Source of the DNA: Woeseiaceae bacterium
GTDB lineage: Bacteria > Pseudomonadota > Gammaproteobacteria > Steroidobacterales > Woeseiaceae
Direction: 5' to 3'
NCBI GenBank assembly: GCA_013001045.1
Contig: JABDNG010000030.1
Span: forward strand, 1 to 44,202
Length of the DNA stretch: 44,202 bases
Below are positions 34,957 to 44,158 of this stretch, piece after piece. The notes beneath the pieces are model-generated. The model worked only from the letters and a program-made list of their open reading frames with translations, was not told the DNA's origin and made no database searches. Made by a program: the position numbers and the translations under genes. Numbering within the stretch: position 1 is the stretch's first letter; the number at the start of each line of letters is the position of its first letter.

Positions 34957-36741
34957 TCAATACACACGTGCTTTTGGCTCGACATAGTCGACCTCGTCAG
35001 TCAGGGTTTCCTTGTGCACCGGCCGATAACCGAAGCGGACCTTGCCGCCGTCGTCGACCCAGGACAGCGTATGTTTCATCCAGTCCCCGTCATCGCGATC
35101 CGGATAATCCTCGCGCGCATGCGCGCCGCGGCTCTCCAGCCGGTTGGCGGCAGACTCGATGGTCGCCGTCGCGTTGAGCAACAGGTTTTCAAGCTCCATT
35201 GTTTCAACGAGGTCGGTATTCCACACCATCGAGCGGTCGGTCACCGCCACGTCCGCGAAACTCGCAAACGTCTTTCTCAGGAGTTGTACGCCTTCATCCA
35301 GCACGTCGCCGGTTCGAAACACAGCGGCGTGTCCCTGCATAATCTTTTGCATCTCCAGCCGAATCTCCGACGTCGGCCGACCGCCATCTGCATTACGCAA
35401 TTTGTCGATGCGTGCAACGCTGTCCTGCCCGGCATCGGCCGCGAACGGCTTGTGGCGTTCACCCGGCGTCATTTCGGTGGTGCAGAAATGTGCCGCCGCG
35501 CGACCGAATACGACGAGGTCGAGCAATGAGTTTGAGCCCAGCCGGTTCGCGCCGTGCACCGATACACACGCGGCCTCACCGACCGCCATGAGGCCAGGCA
35601 CGACGGACTCAGGATCGCCGTCTTGCAATGTGGTGACCTGGCCATGGAAGTTGGCGGGGATGCCGCCCATGTTGTAGTGCACGGTTGGCAGTACGGGTAT
35701 CGGTTCCTTGGTGACATCGACGCCCGCAAAAATACGGGCCGACTCCGCGATGCCGGGCAAGCGTTCCTCAATGACCTCGGGCCCCAGGTGTTCCAGGTGC
35801 AGGTGGATATGATCTTTTTCGGCGCCAACACCACGGCCCTCCCGAATCTCAATGGTCATTGAGCGACTGACGACATCGCGTGATGCCAGGTCCTTGGCGT
35901 TCGGCGCATAACGCTCCATGAAGCGCTCGCCGTCTGAATTCGTAAGGTATCCACCCTCGCCGCGCACGCCCTCCGTAATCAGGCAGCCCGCGCCGTAAAT
36001 GCCCGTCGGATGGAACTGCACAAATTCCATATCCTGAACAGGCAGGCCGGCCCGCAGGACCATCGCACTACCGTCGCCGGTGCAGGTGTGCGCCGACGTG
36101 CAGGAGAAGTAGGAACGTCCGTAGCCGCCCGTCGCGAGAATGACCTGGTGCGAACGAAAGCGATGCAAACGGCCGGTCGCAAGGTCTATTGCGACAACGC
36201 CACGACACGCCCCGTCTTCCATGATCAGATCAACGGCGAAGTATTCGATGTAGAACTCGGCATCATGCTTGAGCGACTGTTGATACAGGGTATGCAACAT
36301 CGCATGGCCGGTGCGGTCGGCCGCCGCGCAAGTTCGCTGCGCCGTGCCCTCGCCGAATCGCGTGGTCATGCCGCCGAAAGGACGCTGGTAGATCTTGCCG
36401 TCCTCCGTCCGCGAGAACGGCACCCCGTAATGCTCCAACTCGATGACAGCGTCGGGCGCTTCTTTACACATGTACTCAATGGCGTCCTGATCGCCGAGCC
36501 AATCGGAACCTTTGACGGTGTCGTACATGTGCCAGCGCCAGTCATCCTCACCCATGTTGCCCAGCGCTGCACTGATACCGCCTTGAGCTGCGACGGTGTG
36601 GCTGCGCGTCGGGAACACTTTCGTAATGCACGCGGTGTCGAAACCGGCTTCCGCCAGACCGAAGGTTGCACGAAGGCCGGCACCGCCGGCGCCGATGACA
36701 ACGACGTCATAACTGTGATCAATAAAGTCGTAGTCGCTCAT
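34957..36741 (-). CDS. sdhA: Succinate dehydrogenase flavoprotein subunit SdhA
   Basis: The 594-residue protein oxidises succinate to fumarate. The FAD-binding [12 protein letters not shown] motif, the [10 protein letters not shown] segment with the His that carries covalent FAD, and the [13 protein letters not shown] and [14 protein letters not shown] segments are seen. Its ATG overlaps the sdhD stop by four bases (ATGA). Covalent flavinylation needs the SdhE encoded downstream. Confidence 0.98.
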   Translation of the reverse strand: MSDYDFIDHSYDVVVIGAGGAGLRATFGLAEAGFDTACITKVFPTRSHTVAAQGGISAALGNMGEDDWRWHMYDTVKGSDWLGDQDAIEYMCKEAPDAVIELEHYGVPFSRTEDGKIYQRPFGGMTTRFGEGTAQRTCAAADRTGHAMLHTLYQQSLKHDAEFYIEYFAVDLIMEDGACRGVVAIDLATGRLHRFRSHQVILATGGYGRSYFSCTSAHTCTGDGSAMVLRAGLPVQDMEFVQFHPTGIYGAGCLITEGVRGEGGYLTNSDGERFMERYAPNAKDLASRDVVSRSMTIEIREGRGVGAEKDHIHLHLEHLGPEVIEERLPGIAESARIFAGVDVTKEPIPVLPTVHYNMGGIPANFHGQVTTLQDGDPESVVPGLMAVGEAACVSVHGANRLGSNSLLDLVVFGRAAAHFCTTEMTPGERHKPFAADAGQDSVARIDKLRNADGGRPTSEIRLEMQKIMQGHAAVFRTGDVLDEGVQLLRKTFASFADVAVTDRSMVWNTDLVETMELENLLLNATATIESAANRLESRGAHAREDYPDRDDGDWMKHTLSWVDDGGKVRFGYRPVHKETLTDEVDYVEPKARVY

Positions 36742-37118
36742 GCATTGAGTCCGATCTTCAAGATTGCAAAAACCGCGGCGGCGGCGAGGAGTATATGGGC
36801 GAAGCGCGACAATAGCAGCGTGACGACTTTGAGCCCAGGCGCATGCACATAATCTTCAATCACGACCTGGACGCCCAGGTACGAGTGATAACCCAAGGTC
36901 ACGGATAACAGCAGCAGCAGGACGCTGTTGACGGGGCGTCCGATAACAGCAACGACGTCACCGTGACTGAAGCCGGGCATCGTCGCCAGCCACCATGCGA
37001 ACCAAAGACCAAGAAACAACAGCCCGATCGCCGAAATCCGCTGTCCCCACCAGTGTGAGGTGCCGTCTTTGGCTGTTCCCAGCCCCAATACCCGGCCCAG
37101 CGGCGATCGAAGACTCAT
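36738..37118 (-). CDS. sdhD: Succinate dehydrogenase membrane anchor SdhD
   Basis: With start ATG 37118, which overlaps the sdhC stop by four bases, the protein has 126 residues and three transmembrane helices. [18 protein letters not shown] holds the heme-ligand His region and the quinone-site Tyr region of the family. An upstream GTG at 37133 in frame is less likely. With SdhC it anchors the complex and forms the quinone site. Confidence 0.94.
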   Translation of the reverse strand: MSLRSPLGRVLGLGTAKDGTSHWWGQRISAIGLLFLGLWFAWWLATMPGFSHGDVVAVIGRPVNSVLLLLLSVTLGYHSYLGVQVVIEDYVHAPGLKVVTLLLSRFAHILLAAAAVFAILKIGLNA

Positions 37119-37492
37119 GATGCGCCCCACCAAAACACGGCCGTCAGGGCAACGGCGCTAATCAACACCAACCACGATGAGCGGTTGGCCTGCTGTTTCT
37201 CAAAGCCGCGGCCAGAATCCCAGACCAGGTGTCGAACGCCGTTCGAGAGATGGTAAAAGAACGCGAATGTCCAACCGACCAGGGCCAGTTTTCCGATCAC
37301 GGTGTCCATGGCAGATAGGAAGATCGCGTAGGTCTCGGGCCCCGACGCCGCGTCGAACAGCCAGACAACGAGTACGACGAACCCGACTGACAGCGCAGCG
37401 CCGCTTACGCGATGCAGTATCGAAAGGACCATTGTGATCGGCCAGCGATAAATCGAAATATGGGGTGACAGTGGCCTGTCGTGGTTGCTCAT
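37115..37492 (-). CDS. sdhC: Succinate dehydrogenase cytochrome b556 subunit SdhC
   Basis: ATG 37492 gives 125 residues beginning MSNHDRPLSPHISIYRWP, the conserved start of SdhC. ILHRVSG and the FYHLSNGVRHLVWD segment carry the quinone-site Ser/Arg and heme-ligand His of the family; three TMs are present. The frame extends to 37537 but the extra residues are not family-like. First sdh structural gene, 63 bases after the DUF1674 gene. Confidence 0.95.
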   Translation of the reverse strand: MSNHDRPLSPHISIYRWPITMVLSILHRVSGAALSVGFVVLVVWLFDAASGPETYAIFLSAMDTVIGKLALVGWTFAFFYHLSNGVRHLVWDSGRGFEKQQANRSSWLVLISAVALTAVFWWGAS

Positions 37493-37555
37493 GCGTTTGC
37501 TTCTTATGGTTGTCAGCGGCCAATAGCGACGCCGCATATTATGCTGAATAGCCTG

Positions 37556-37720
37556 CTAGAAATCGATACAACGGCCCGCCTTTTCCCAGTCGCCATAACG
37601 CGTTGGATCCAGTCCGCCACGACCGCCAATCTCTTTTGGCGCCTTGTCTTCGGCAGGTGGGTTATCCTTTGCCTTGGATTTTTCCCTTTTGGCCTTATTT
37701 TCTGGTTCTCTTGAGTCCAT
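37556..37720 (-). CDS. DUF1674 / SDHAF4-like succinate dehydrogenase assembly factor
   Basis: A 54-codon gene that automatic callers may miss. The first 30 residues are charged and Lys/Glu/Pro-rich; the C-terminal 24 carry the family core KEIGGRGGLDPTRYGDWEK followed by GRCIDF at the stop. This C-terminus is the hallmark of DUF1674 (PF07896), the bacterial relatives of mitochondrial SDHAF4, which binds flavinylated SDHA and promotes its joining with SDHB. It lies directly upstream of sdhC on the same strand, fitting that role. The ATG has no clear ribosome-binding site; the gene is 58 bases from the divergent ygfZ-like start. Confidence 0.88.
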   Translation of the reverse strand: MDSREPENKAKREKSKAKDNPPAEDKAPKEIGGRGGLDPTRYGDWEKAGRCIDF

Positions 37721-37778
37721 AGTTGCAGTATGCCAGAGCCGTTATGAGCCTGCAGTACCCGGAAATATTTTGATACAG

Positions 37779-38429
37779 ATGCATTTACTATCGACTATCA
37801 ACATCAGCGGCGAGGACGCTGCCGCATTCCTTCAAGGGCAGTTGACGAACGACCTGCGACGCCTCGATTCGGAGGCAGAGATTCTCGCAGCCTGGTGCAA
37901 TCCCAAGGGCCGCGTGATCTGGTTCGGAACGCTGTGCGCCACAGACTCCGGATTTGGACTGTCTGCGCCGGCGGATACGGCGGACGACATCGTCAAGCGC
38001 CTGACAATGTTCCGCTTTCGCTCAAAGGTCGATTTCGACATTGTTACTGACGGCGCGACTGTCGATCCGCAGTTCCTGGTCCGGAACGGCTTCCCGTTCA
38101 TAGGCGGCCAACAGTCGGAAAAATTTACGGCACATATGCTGAATCTCGACCTCTTGGATGCGATCAATATGGACAAAGGCTGCTATACGGGCCAGGAGGT
38201 CATCGCGCGCACGCATTACAAGGGCGCCACCAAACGGCGAACCTTGCGCTTTGAAAGCGCAGCGCCGGTATCGGCGGGCGAAAAAGTGTCGGACGGCGAG
38301 CGAGACATCGGTGAAGTGCTCAATGTCGCCGGCACAGACCTGCTGGCCGTGGTTCCCATCGACAAGGCGGATTCCCCACTCACCGTCAACGGCATCGATC
38401 TCACACACGTCGCGCTGCCGTACCTGTAG
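37779..38429 (+). CDS. ygfZ: Short YgfZ/GcvT-domain folate-binding protein
   Basis: The protein has the YgfZ N-terminal pattern (FLQGQLTNDLRRL, CNPKGRV) and the diagnostic KGCYTGQEVIARTHYKGATKRR with the functional Cys at about residue 137. YgfZ proteins help maintain Fe-S enzymes in a folate-dependent way. From ATG 37779 it is 216 residues; the signature Cys lies about 90 residues nearer the N-terminus than in E. coli YgfZ (326 residues), so part of the middle domain is missing. The frame extends upstream to 37644 but that part is unrelated. It is divergent from the SDH genes, whose product is a major Fe-S client. Confidence 0.9.
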   Translation: MHLLSTINISGEDAAAFLQGQLTNDLRRLDSEAEILAAWCNPKGRVIWFGTLCATDSGFGLSAPADTADDIVKRLTMFRFRSKVDFDIVTDGATVDPQFLVRNGFPFIGGQQSEKFTAHMLNLDLLDAINMDKGCYTGQEVIARTHYKGATKRRTLRFESAAPVSAGEKVSDGERDIGEVLNVAGTDLLAVVPIDKADSPLTVNGIDLTHVALPYL

Positions 38430-38783
38430 CCCGACCGCGGCGTCGATCACGGGGATCTCTCAGTCGCTCGGACAGCTGCTCCCGTCGGGCGGGGCCGAGG
38501 TTCGCAAACTCGCTTTGTGAGACAACCCCGCGCTCACCGCCGCTGACCCATCACGTTTTCCCAATCTATTCGCCAATCATCCAGGACATGCTGCAGCTGG
38601 CAGCTGCGCGTGTGCGGTGGGCGGGGGTGTGCTCGAGCGTCGTGCGCAGCGATGTGACGCAGGACGCCAAAACGAGCGGAGCCCGATCCGAGCGAGACAG
38701 GGATGTCGAGCGAGGTTAAGCGAGAGCACACACCGGCCATCGCGCACGGCGAAAAAAAGCGGGACGTACGCCAAAGAAGTTCG
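38430..38783. other. Gene-free block with repeat-like GAGCGA motifs between ygfZ and lysS
   Basis: I see no convincing gene in these 354 bases between two convergent genes. The part from about 38630 to 38730 has GAGCG or AGCGAG units at irregular 10-17 base spacing. GCAGCTG-G-CAGCTGC (38593-38607) is a short perfect inverted repeat. Open frames here have low-quality, Arg/Ser/Pro-rich translations. No clear terminator with a T-tract is present. It looks like degenerate or dispersed non-coding repeat sequence. Confidence 0.45.
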
Positions 38784-40286
38784 TTAGTCAAAAACCTCAG
38801 GTCGCATATGCGGGAACAGCAGCACATCCCGAATCGATGGCGAGTCCGTCAACAGCATGACGAGCCGATCGATGCCGATGCCAATACCCGCCGTCGGCGG
38901 CATGCCGTATTCGAGCGCCCGAATATAGTCATGGTCGAACGCCATGGCTTCGTCGTCACCCGCTTCCCTGTTTGCAGCCTGTGACAGGAATCGTTCGGCC
39001 TGGACCTCGGGGTCGTTGAGCTCCGAGAATCCATTCGCAATCTCGCGACCAGCAATGAACAACTCGAATCGATCCGTGACGAACGGGTCGGCATCGTTCT
39101 GGCGAGACAGTGGCGAAACTTCAGTCGGGTATTGGGTGATGAATGTCGGCGCACGGAGCTCATGTTCCGCCGTCGCATCGAATATCTCGGTTTGCAGCTT
39201 TCCGGGCCCGTCATTCTCTTTGACAGGAATTTCGAGCTTGTTGCACAGCTCGACAAGGTAATCGCGTTCACGGATGCGGGACATGTCGAAATCCGGGTTG
39301 TACGCCTCGATCGCTTTTTCGACGGTCATGCGCCTGAACGGCTGCCCGAATTCGTACGTCTCGCCCTGGTAGCTGACGATTGTCGTGCCGAGAATCGCCT
39401 CGGACATGCCGTGCAGCATCGCCTCGGTCATGTCCATCCAATCGCTGTAATCGGCATAGGCGCGATAGGCTTCCATCATCGTGAATTCGGGATTGTGCTG
39501 CGTGGACACGCCCTCATTGCGGAAGTTGCGATTGATTTCATAGACGCGTTCGAAACCACCGACTATTAGCCGCTTGAGATTAAGCTCCGGCGCGATACGC
39601 AGGTAAAGCTGCATGTCGAGTGCGTTGTGATGCGTCGTGAAAGGCCGGGCAAGCGCGCCACCCGGCGTCACCTGCATCATCGGCGTTTCAACCTCGAGAA
39701 AGTCCGCCGCTTCGAGAAAGGACCGCATGTACGTGATGATCTGTGAACGGGTACGAAAAACATGCGCACTCGACTCGTTAATAATCAGATCGACATAACG
39801 CTGCCGGTATCGTGTTTCCTGGTCTGACAAACCGTGAAACTTTTCCGGCAGCGGTCGCAGTGACTTGGTCAGCAGGCGGACTTCGGCCGCCATGACCGTC
39901 AGCTCGCCGGTCTTCGTCCGGAATAACTCGCCACGGGCGCCGACGATGTCACCGACGTCCCACTTCTTGAATGCCTGGTACACGCCCTCGGGTAGGCGGT
40001 CGCGCTCGAGTCGAATTTGAATCTGTCCGCTACGATCCTGCAACTTGATAAAGCTCGCCTTGCCCATGACACGCTTGACCATCATGCGGCCGGAGACCGA
40101 GACCTCAATGTGTTCTTCGCGCAACGCATCGTCATCGTGTGAATCGAACGTCGCATGCAGCTCTTCCGCGACCGAGTTTCGCCGAAAGTCGTTCGGGTAG
40201 GCATTGCCTTCCGCACGCAGCGCATCGAGCTTGCCGCGTCGCTCGGCGATTAGCTTATTTTCGTCTTGCTGCTTGTCGTTACTCAT
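38784..40286 (-). CDS. lysS: Lysyl-tRNA synthetase, class II
   Basis: ATG 40286 ([10 protein letters not shown]) gives 500 residues, the family norm; the frame runs open to 40484 but that extension lies inside prfB. An N-terminal OB fold (about 55-150) binds the anticodon, and the class II core has RNFRNEG and HNPEFTMME (motif 2) and [12 protein letters not shown] (motif 3). It charges tRNA-Lys. The ten-base gap after prfB reproduces the prfB-lysS operon of E. coli. Confidence 0.97.
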   Translation of the reverse strand: MSNDKQQDENKLIAERRGKLDALRAEGNAYPNDFRRNSVAEELHATFDSHDDDALREEHIEVSVSGRMMVKRVMGKASFIKLQDRSGQIQIRLERDRLPEGVYQAFKKWDVGDIVGARGELFRTKTGELTVMAAEVRLLTKSLRPLPEKFHGLSDQETRYRQRYVDLIINESSAHVFRTRSQIITYMRSFLEAADFLEVETPMMQVTPGGALARPFTTHHNALDMQLYLRIAPELNLKRLIVGGFERVYEINRNFRNEGVSTQHNPEFTMMEAYRAYADYSDWMDMTEAMLHGMSEAILGTTIVSYQGETYEFGQPFRRMTVEKAIEAYNPDFDMSRIRERDYLVELCNKLEIPVKENDGPGKLQTEIFDATAEHELRAPTFITQYPTEVSPLSRQNDADPFVTDRFELFIAGREIANGFSELNDPEVQAERFLSQAANREAGDDEAMAFDHDYIRALEYGMPPTAGIGIGIDRLVMLLTDSPSIRDVLLFPHMRPEVFD

Positions 40287-40296
40287 CGGTACGCAG

Positions 40297-41392
40297 TCAC
40301 AGTCCTTGTTTGAGGCTTGCTTCAATAAAGGCATCGAGGCCTCCATCCAGCACAGCCTGAGTGTTACCGGTTTCGACACCGGTACGCAAATCCTTGATGC
40401 GGCTTTGATCCAGCACGTAGGAACGAATCTGGCTGCCCCAGCCGACATCGGCCTTGCTCTCTTCCACCGCGGAGGCCTCGGCACGCCGTTTTAGCATCTC
40501 GAGCTCATAGAGTTTCGCTTTGAGTTGATTCATCGCCGTCGCCTTGTTTTTGTGCTGCGACCGATCGTTCTGACATTGCACGACGGTGTTGGACGGCAGA
40601 TGCGTAATTCGCACGGCAGACTCTGTTCGGTTGACGTGCTGACCGCCGGCCCCACTCGCGCGGTAGACGTCGATACGCAGATCGGACGGATCGATTTCAA
40701 TATCGATATTTTCGTCCACCTCAGGTGAAACGAATACGGATGCAAAGGACGTATGCCGGCGGTTTCCGGAATCGAACGGCGATTTGCGAACCAGCCTATG
40801 AACGCCGGTTTCAGTTCGCAGCCAGCCGTAGCCGTATTCGCCGACAATATGCACCGTGGCGCTCTTGATCCCCGCCACTTCGCCGGCAGAAGCCTCGATG
40901 ACCTCGGCTTTGAATCCGTGCGACTCCGCCCAGCGCAAGTACATGCGCAGCAGCATCTCCGCCCAATCCTGTGCCTCGGTGCCACCGGCCCCTGACTGAA
41001 TGTCGACATAGGCATTGTTTGCGTCCATTTCACCGGAGAACATGCGGCGAAATTCGAGGCCTGCCACCTTCCGTTCAAACGACTTCAGGTCCCCGATGAC
41101 TTCGTCAACCGTTTCGCGGTCATCTTCCTCTTCGGCAAGCGCCAGCAGTTCCTCCGCTTCGCGCAGACCTGTCGACATTTCGTCCAGGCCAGACACAACC
41201 TGCTCGAGTTGTGACCGTTCCTGGCCCAATGCCTGCGCACGTTCGGGATCATTCCAAACATCGGACTGTTCCAGTTCGCGTTGAACTTCGGTCAGTCGTT
41301 CGGCTTTGCCCTCATAGTCAAAGATACCTCCTCAGCGCATCAGAGCGCTCGGCAAGGTCGACTATGGTTTGTTTGATCTGACTGGTTTCCAT
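40297..41392 (-). CDS. prfB: Peptide chain release factor 2 (programmed +1 frameshift)
   Basis: RF2 ends translation at UGA and UAA. The reading frame begins at ATG 41392, reads 24 codons to an in-frame TGA at 41320-41318, and continues after a +1 shift to GAC at 41319-41317, giving 364 residues. The second part contains the tRNA-anticodon-like SPF motif (RKSPFDSGN) and the catalytic GGQ in [15 protein letters not shown]. The gene is intact; the stop is regulatory, not a mutation. The gene ends ten bases before lysS. Confidence 0.97.
41318..41332 (-). promoter_or_regulatory. RF2 autoregulatory +1 frameshift site
   Basis: On the minus strand the sequence reads AGGAGG TAT CTT TGA C: an internal Shine-Dalgarno (41332-41327), three bases, the slippery CTT and the TGA stop followed by C. 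This is the conserved RF2 feedback device: low RF2 lets the ribosome slip to the +1 frame. Confidence 0.95.
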
Positions 41393-41426
41393 CGAGGCAA
41401 CTCAAGCTGAAAAGGGCGCGATCTTA

Positions 41427-43145
41427 TCATGCAGCGCCGCTGTGCAACGCTGCTATTTGCTCGACAACCAGCTGCGGATTTTCGATGCCGCGATATTCGT
41501 TGACGTCGATTTTGTACGCCAACTGTACGATACCGCGATACGCAGGTCCCGCCTGGTTGAATGCAATCGCGTCAATCACGTTCCCGCCGGCGGCTGGCCG
41601 TACGCGCAGTTTAAGGTGATTTTCGCCAACGACGCGTTGCTCAACAACCGAAAAATCACCGCTCCAAAGCGGTTCCGGGAAACCGGACCCCCAGGGGCCC
41701 GCGTCTCGCAGCGATCGAGCGAAACCTAAGTTAAACGCAGAGCCCGGGAGCTGGCCGTCCGTGACGATTGCGCCGCTGAAGTCAGCGTCGGGATAAAGAC
41801 GACCCATCTGCCGCGCCGCAATGCGCTTGAAGTCCTCGAGCCCCGATTCCGAAATCGACAGCCCGGCCGCCATCGCATGGCCACCAAATTTATCGATAAG
41901 GCCCGGTTCTACGGTCGATACGGCCTCGAGCAGATCGCGAATATGGACGCCGGGAATTGAACGCGCCGAGCCCTTGAGCATGACGTCGTCCTCGCGCGCA
42001 AATGCGATAACAGGCCGATGACAACGTTCGCGGACCCGTGCCGCGATTAGGCCGACAATGCCCTGGTGCCAGGAAGCATCATAGACGCACACACACGAGG
42101 GCCAGCGTCGCGAGCCCAATGCATCGACATACGCAAAGGCCTCGTCACGCATCGTCGACTCGATATCGCGCCTTTCGCTGTTGATCTGATCGAGAATGCG
42201 CGCGTAGTCATTCGCTGTTTCGGCATTGTCGGTCAGAAGGCACTCGATCCCGACGGAGATGTCTTCCAGTCGACCGGCCGCATTGATGCGCGGCCCTACG
42301 ACAAAGCCGAGATCCGAGCTGACGCAGCGGCGGATTTGCCGGCCCGACTGCTGCAACAAGGCCTCGATACCCGGTACGGCGTGCCCCCCGCGCATTCGCA
42401 GGAGTCCCTGTTGCACCAGGATTCTGTTGTTATGGTCCAGCGGTACGACATCGGCGACTGTGCCGAGTGCGACAAGATCCAGGTACCGCGCCGGTATTTT
42501 CGCAGCGCCCGCAGTGCCCTGCTCTTCGAGCAGGCGCCCGACCCTCGCCATCAGGTAGAAAGCAACGCCGACACCGGCGAGATTGCGACTCGGAAACGTA
42601 CTGCCTTTGAGATTGGGATTGAGTATCACTGCCGCAGCCGGCAATTCGTCGCCCGGCAGATGGTGATCGGTTATGAGCACCGGTATACCGAGGCTGTTGG
42701 CCTCGGCGACGCCGTCGACGCTGGATATTCCATTATCGACAGTGATCAGTAAGGCGGGCTTTCGTTCGGCAGCCACCCTGACGATCTCTTTCGACAAGCC
42801 GTAGCCGTAATCGAATCGATTCGGAACCAGGTACTGGACATCCGCAAATCCAAAGCTCGTAAGGCAGCGGATCAAGAGCGCCGTGCTGGTTGCACCGTCG
42901 ACGTCGTAGTCACCCACGATAAGAATGCGTTTGTCGCGATTCGCGATGACCAACTCTGCCGCCTTATCGATGTTCTCGAGTGCGCTTACCGGCGCCAGCC
43001 TGGCAAGGCTGTAGTCGAGCTCTTCGGCGGCGGTCAATCCACGCATGGCGTAAAGGCGCGCGTGCAAAGGATCGATGTCGCCCAGCCGTTCAATATCGGA
43101 TTGGTTTGGAATCGGTCGGCTGATGACGGGCCTGGCCTGTTTCAT
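41427..43145 (-). CDS. recJ: Single-stranded-DNA-specific exonuclease RecJ
   Basis: RecJ is a 5'-3' exonuclease in recombination and mismatch repair. ATG 43145 gives 572 residues; the start overlaps the stop of the upstream gene (ATGA). DHH-family motifs are seen: DYDVDGATS near residue 76, TVDNGISS, ITDHHLPGD near 160 and GPRINAAGRLED, followed by the DHHA1 GGHAMAAG motif and a C-terminal OB fold. A 34-base gap precedes prfB. Confidence 0.97.
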   Translation of the reverse strand: MKQARPVISRPIPNQSDIERLGDIDPLHARLYAMRGLTAAEELDYSLARLAPVSALENIDKAAELVIANRDKRILIVGDYDVDGATSTALLIRCLTSFGFADVQYLVPNRFDYGYGLSKEIVRVAAERKPALLITVDNGISSVDGVAEANSLGIPVLITDHHLPGDELPAAAVILNPNLKGSTFPSRNLAGVGVAFYLMARVGRLLEEQGTAGAAKIPARYLDLVALGTVADVVPLDHNNRILVQQGLLRMRGGHAVPGIEALLQQSGRQIRRCVSSDLGFVVGPRINAAGRLEDISVGIECLLTDNAETANDYARILDQINSERRDIESTMRDEAFAYVDALGSRRWPSCVCVYDASWHQGIVGLIAARVRERCHRPVIAFAREDDVMLKGSARSIPGVHIRDLLEAVSTVEPGLIDKFGGHAMAAGLSISESGLEDFKRIAARQMGRLYPDADFSGAIVTDGQLPGSAFNLGFARSLRDAGPWGSGFPEPLWSGDFSVVEQRVVGENHLKLRVRPAAGGNVIDAIAFNQAGPAYRGIVQLAYKIDVNEYRGIENPQLVVEQIAALHSGAA

Positions 43146-44128
43146 GAGCCGTCGTGTTCCGTCGTCACGAAATCGAGCAGCTCTGATTCGCGGCGCCAAA
43201 ACCGCCACGCATGCGAACGCTCGATATCAGCGCGAAGTCCATCTCTGAAGATCAGCGTCAGGCGAGCAAACCGCCTGGCGCGCAATGCACTACGCAAGGC
43301 TTGCAGGCAGTCTTTTACAGCAGCCGAGTCATTTTCGAACTCGGGCATTACGGCGACGAAGCCGCCGTCCGATGCGTCGACGCAATGCTCGATGTTGCCT
43401 GGCCACAGTTCTGCAACAGCCGTAGCACTTTCCCAATAACCCAGCAAAAGCGGATCGTTGGCATAAAGCGGCGGTTGTGGTCGCATCTCGCGACCCGGAG
43501 CCTTGCCGCCGCCCCAGAGCCAAAGGGAATTGATGGGGCACTTGCCAGCGGCAACCCGACGTAGGTTGACATCGTGATCGTGCAACGCCATTTCGATTTC
43601 ACTGATCAGGTTGCGGTAGCTCGCGGCCCCCTCGCCGTCCGGTAGAAAGTCGCTCGGCACCCGCTGGTCGATCACGTACGCCGGCACCGCGGCCGACGCG
43701 ATTGGCTTATCGGCGCGAAGATAGCCGCTGGAACCGAGCCGCGTGAAGCCTATACTTTGTTCGTCGCCAAGCACGGACTGGAGATGGTCGACCAGCGCTC
43801 GCAGGTCGGCCGGCGGTACGCCAATGCGCCGCGGTGCATGCAAACACAGGTGATCCAGTCGTGGCTCCAGGTACACCGGGTCTGCCGCGGCAATCCACAC
43901 CGTCGGCCGGTCGCCGGTCTGACCCCACATTCGAAGCGCGCCCAGCCCTTCCCGCGGGTACGGTAAGCCCACGGCCTCTACGATTCTTGCAAGCAAATCC
44001 CGAGGTTCAGGATCCATGGAAAGATTGGAACGCGCGAGCCATGTGCGCAATGATGTGTCCTGCAGGCGGCCGCCTGACAGCGGCGGCAACACAACGACCG
44101 CGGCAGTTTTGTCATATGATGCGTTCAC
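43142..44128 (-). CDS. Conserved protein of unclear function upstream of recJ (COG4255-like)
   Basis: The 328-residue protein has no signal or TM segment. Its most telling segment is CPINSLWLWGGGKAPG near residues 199-214, a motif found in uncharacterised proteins often annotated as cofactor-independent phosphoglycerate mutase-like (COG4255). I do not see a full alkaline-phosphatase-type metal site that would support real mutase activity, so I keep the function open. The stop overlaps the recJ start by four bases. The N-terminal half has a GVPPADLRALVDHLQ segment of helical character. Confidence 0.7.
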   Translation of the reverse strand: MNASYDKTAAVVVLPPLSGGRLQDTSLRTWLARSNLSMDPEPRDLLARIVEAVGLPYPREGLGALRMWGQTGDRPTVWIAAADPVYLEPRLDHLCLHAPRRIGVPPADLRALVDHLQSVLGDEQSIGFTRLGSSGYLRADKPIASAAVPAYVIDQRVPSDFLPDGEGAASYRNLISEIEMALHDHDVNLRRVAAGKCPINSLWLWGGGKAPGREMRPQPPLYANDPLLLGYWESATAVAELWPGNIEHCVDASDGGFVAVMPEFENDSAAVKDCLQALRSALRARRFARLTLIFRDGLRADIERSHAWRFWRRESELLDFVTTEHDGS

Positions 44129-44158
44129 AATGAAGCGCCGATGTTAAGGGATGCGCCT

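Noticed and set aside
37481..37714. Plus-strand 77-residue frame between sdhC and the ygfZ-like gene
   Set aside because: It is the antisense shadow of the DUF1674 gene; the minus-strand translation has the conserved family core.
38534..38827. 97-residue minus-strand frame downstream of lysS
   Set aside because: Arg/Ser/His-rich low-quality translation, overlaps the lysS end and matches no family I know; treated as non-coding repeat-like sequence.
40287..40484. Longer lysS beginning inside prfB
   Set aside because: The extra 66 residues are a shadow of the prfB frame; ATG 40286 gives the standard 500-residue enzyme.
41230..41392. prfB as a truncated gene or pseudogene because of the in-frame TGA
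   Set aside because: The stop lies in a textbook RF2 frameshift context and the +1 frame joins exactly to an intact protein.
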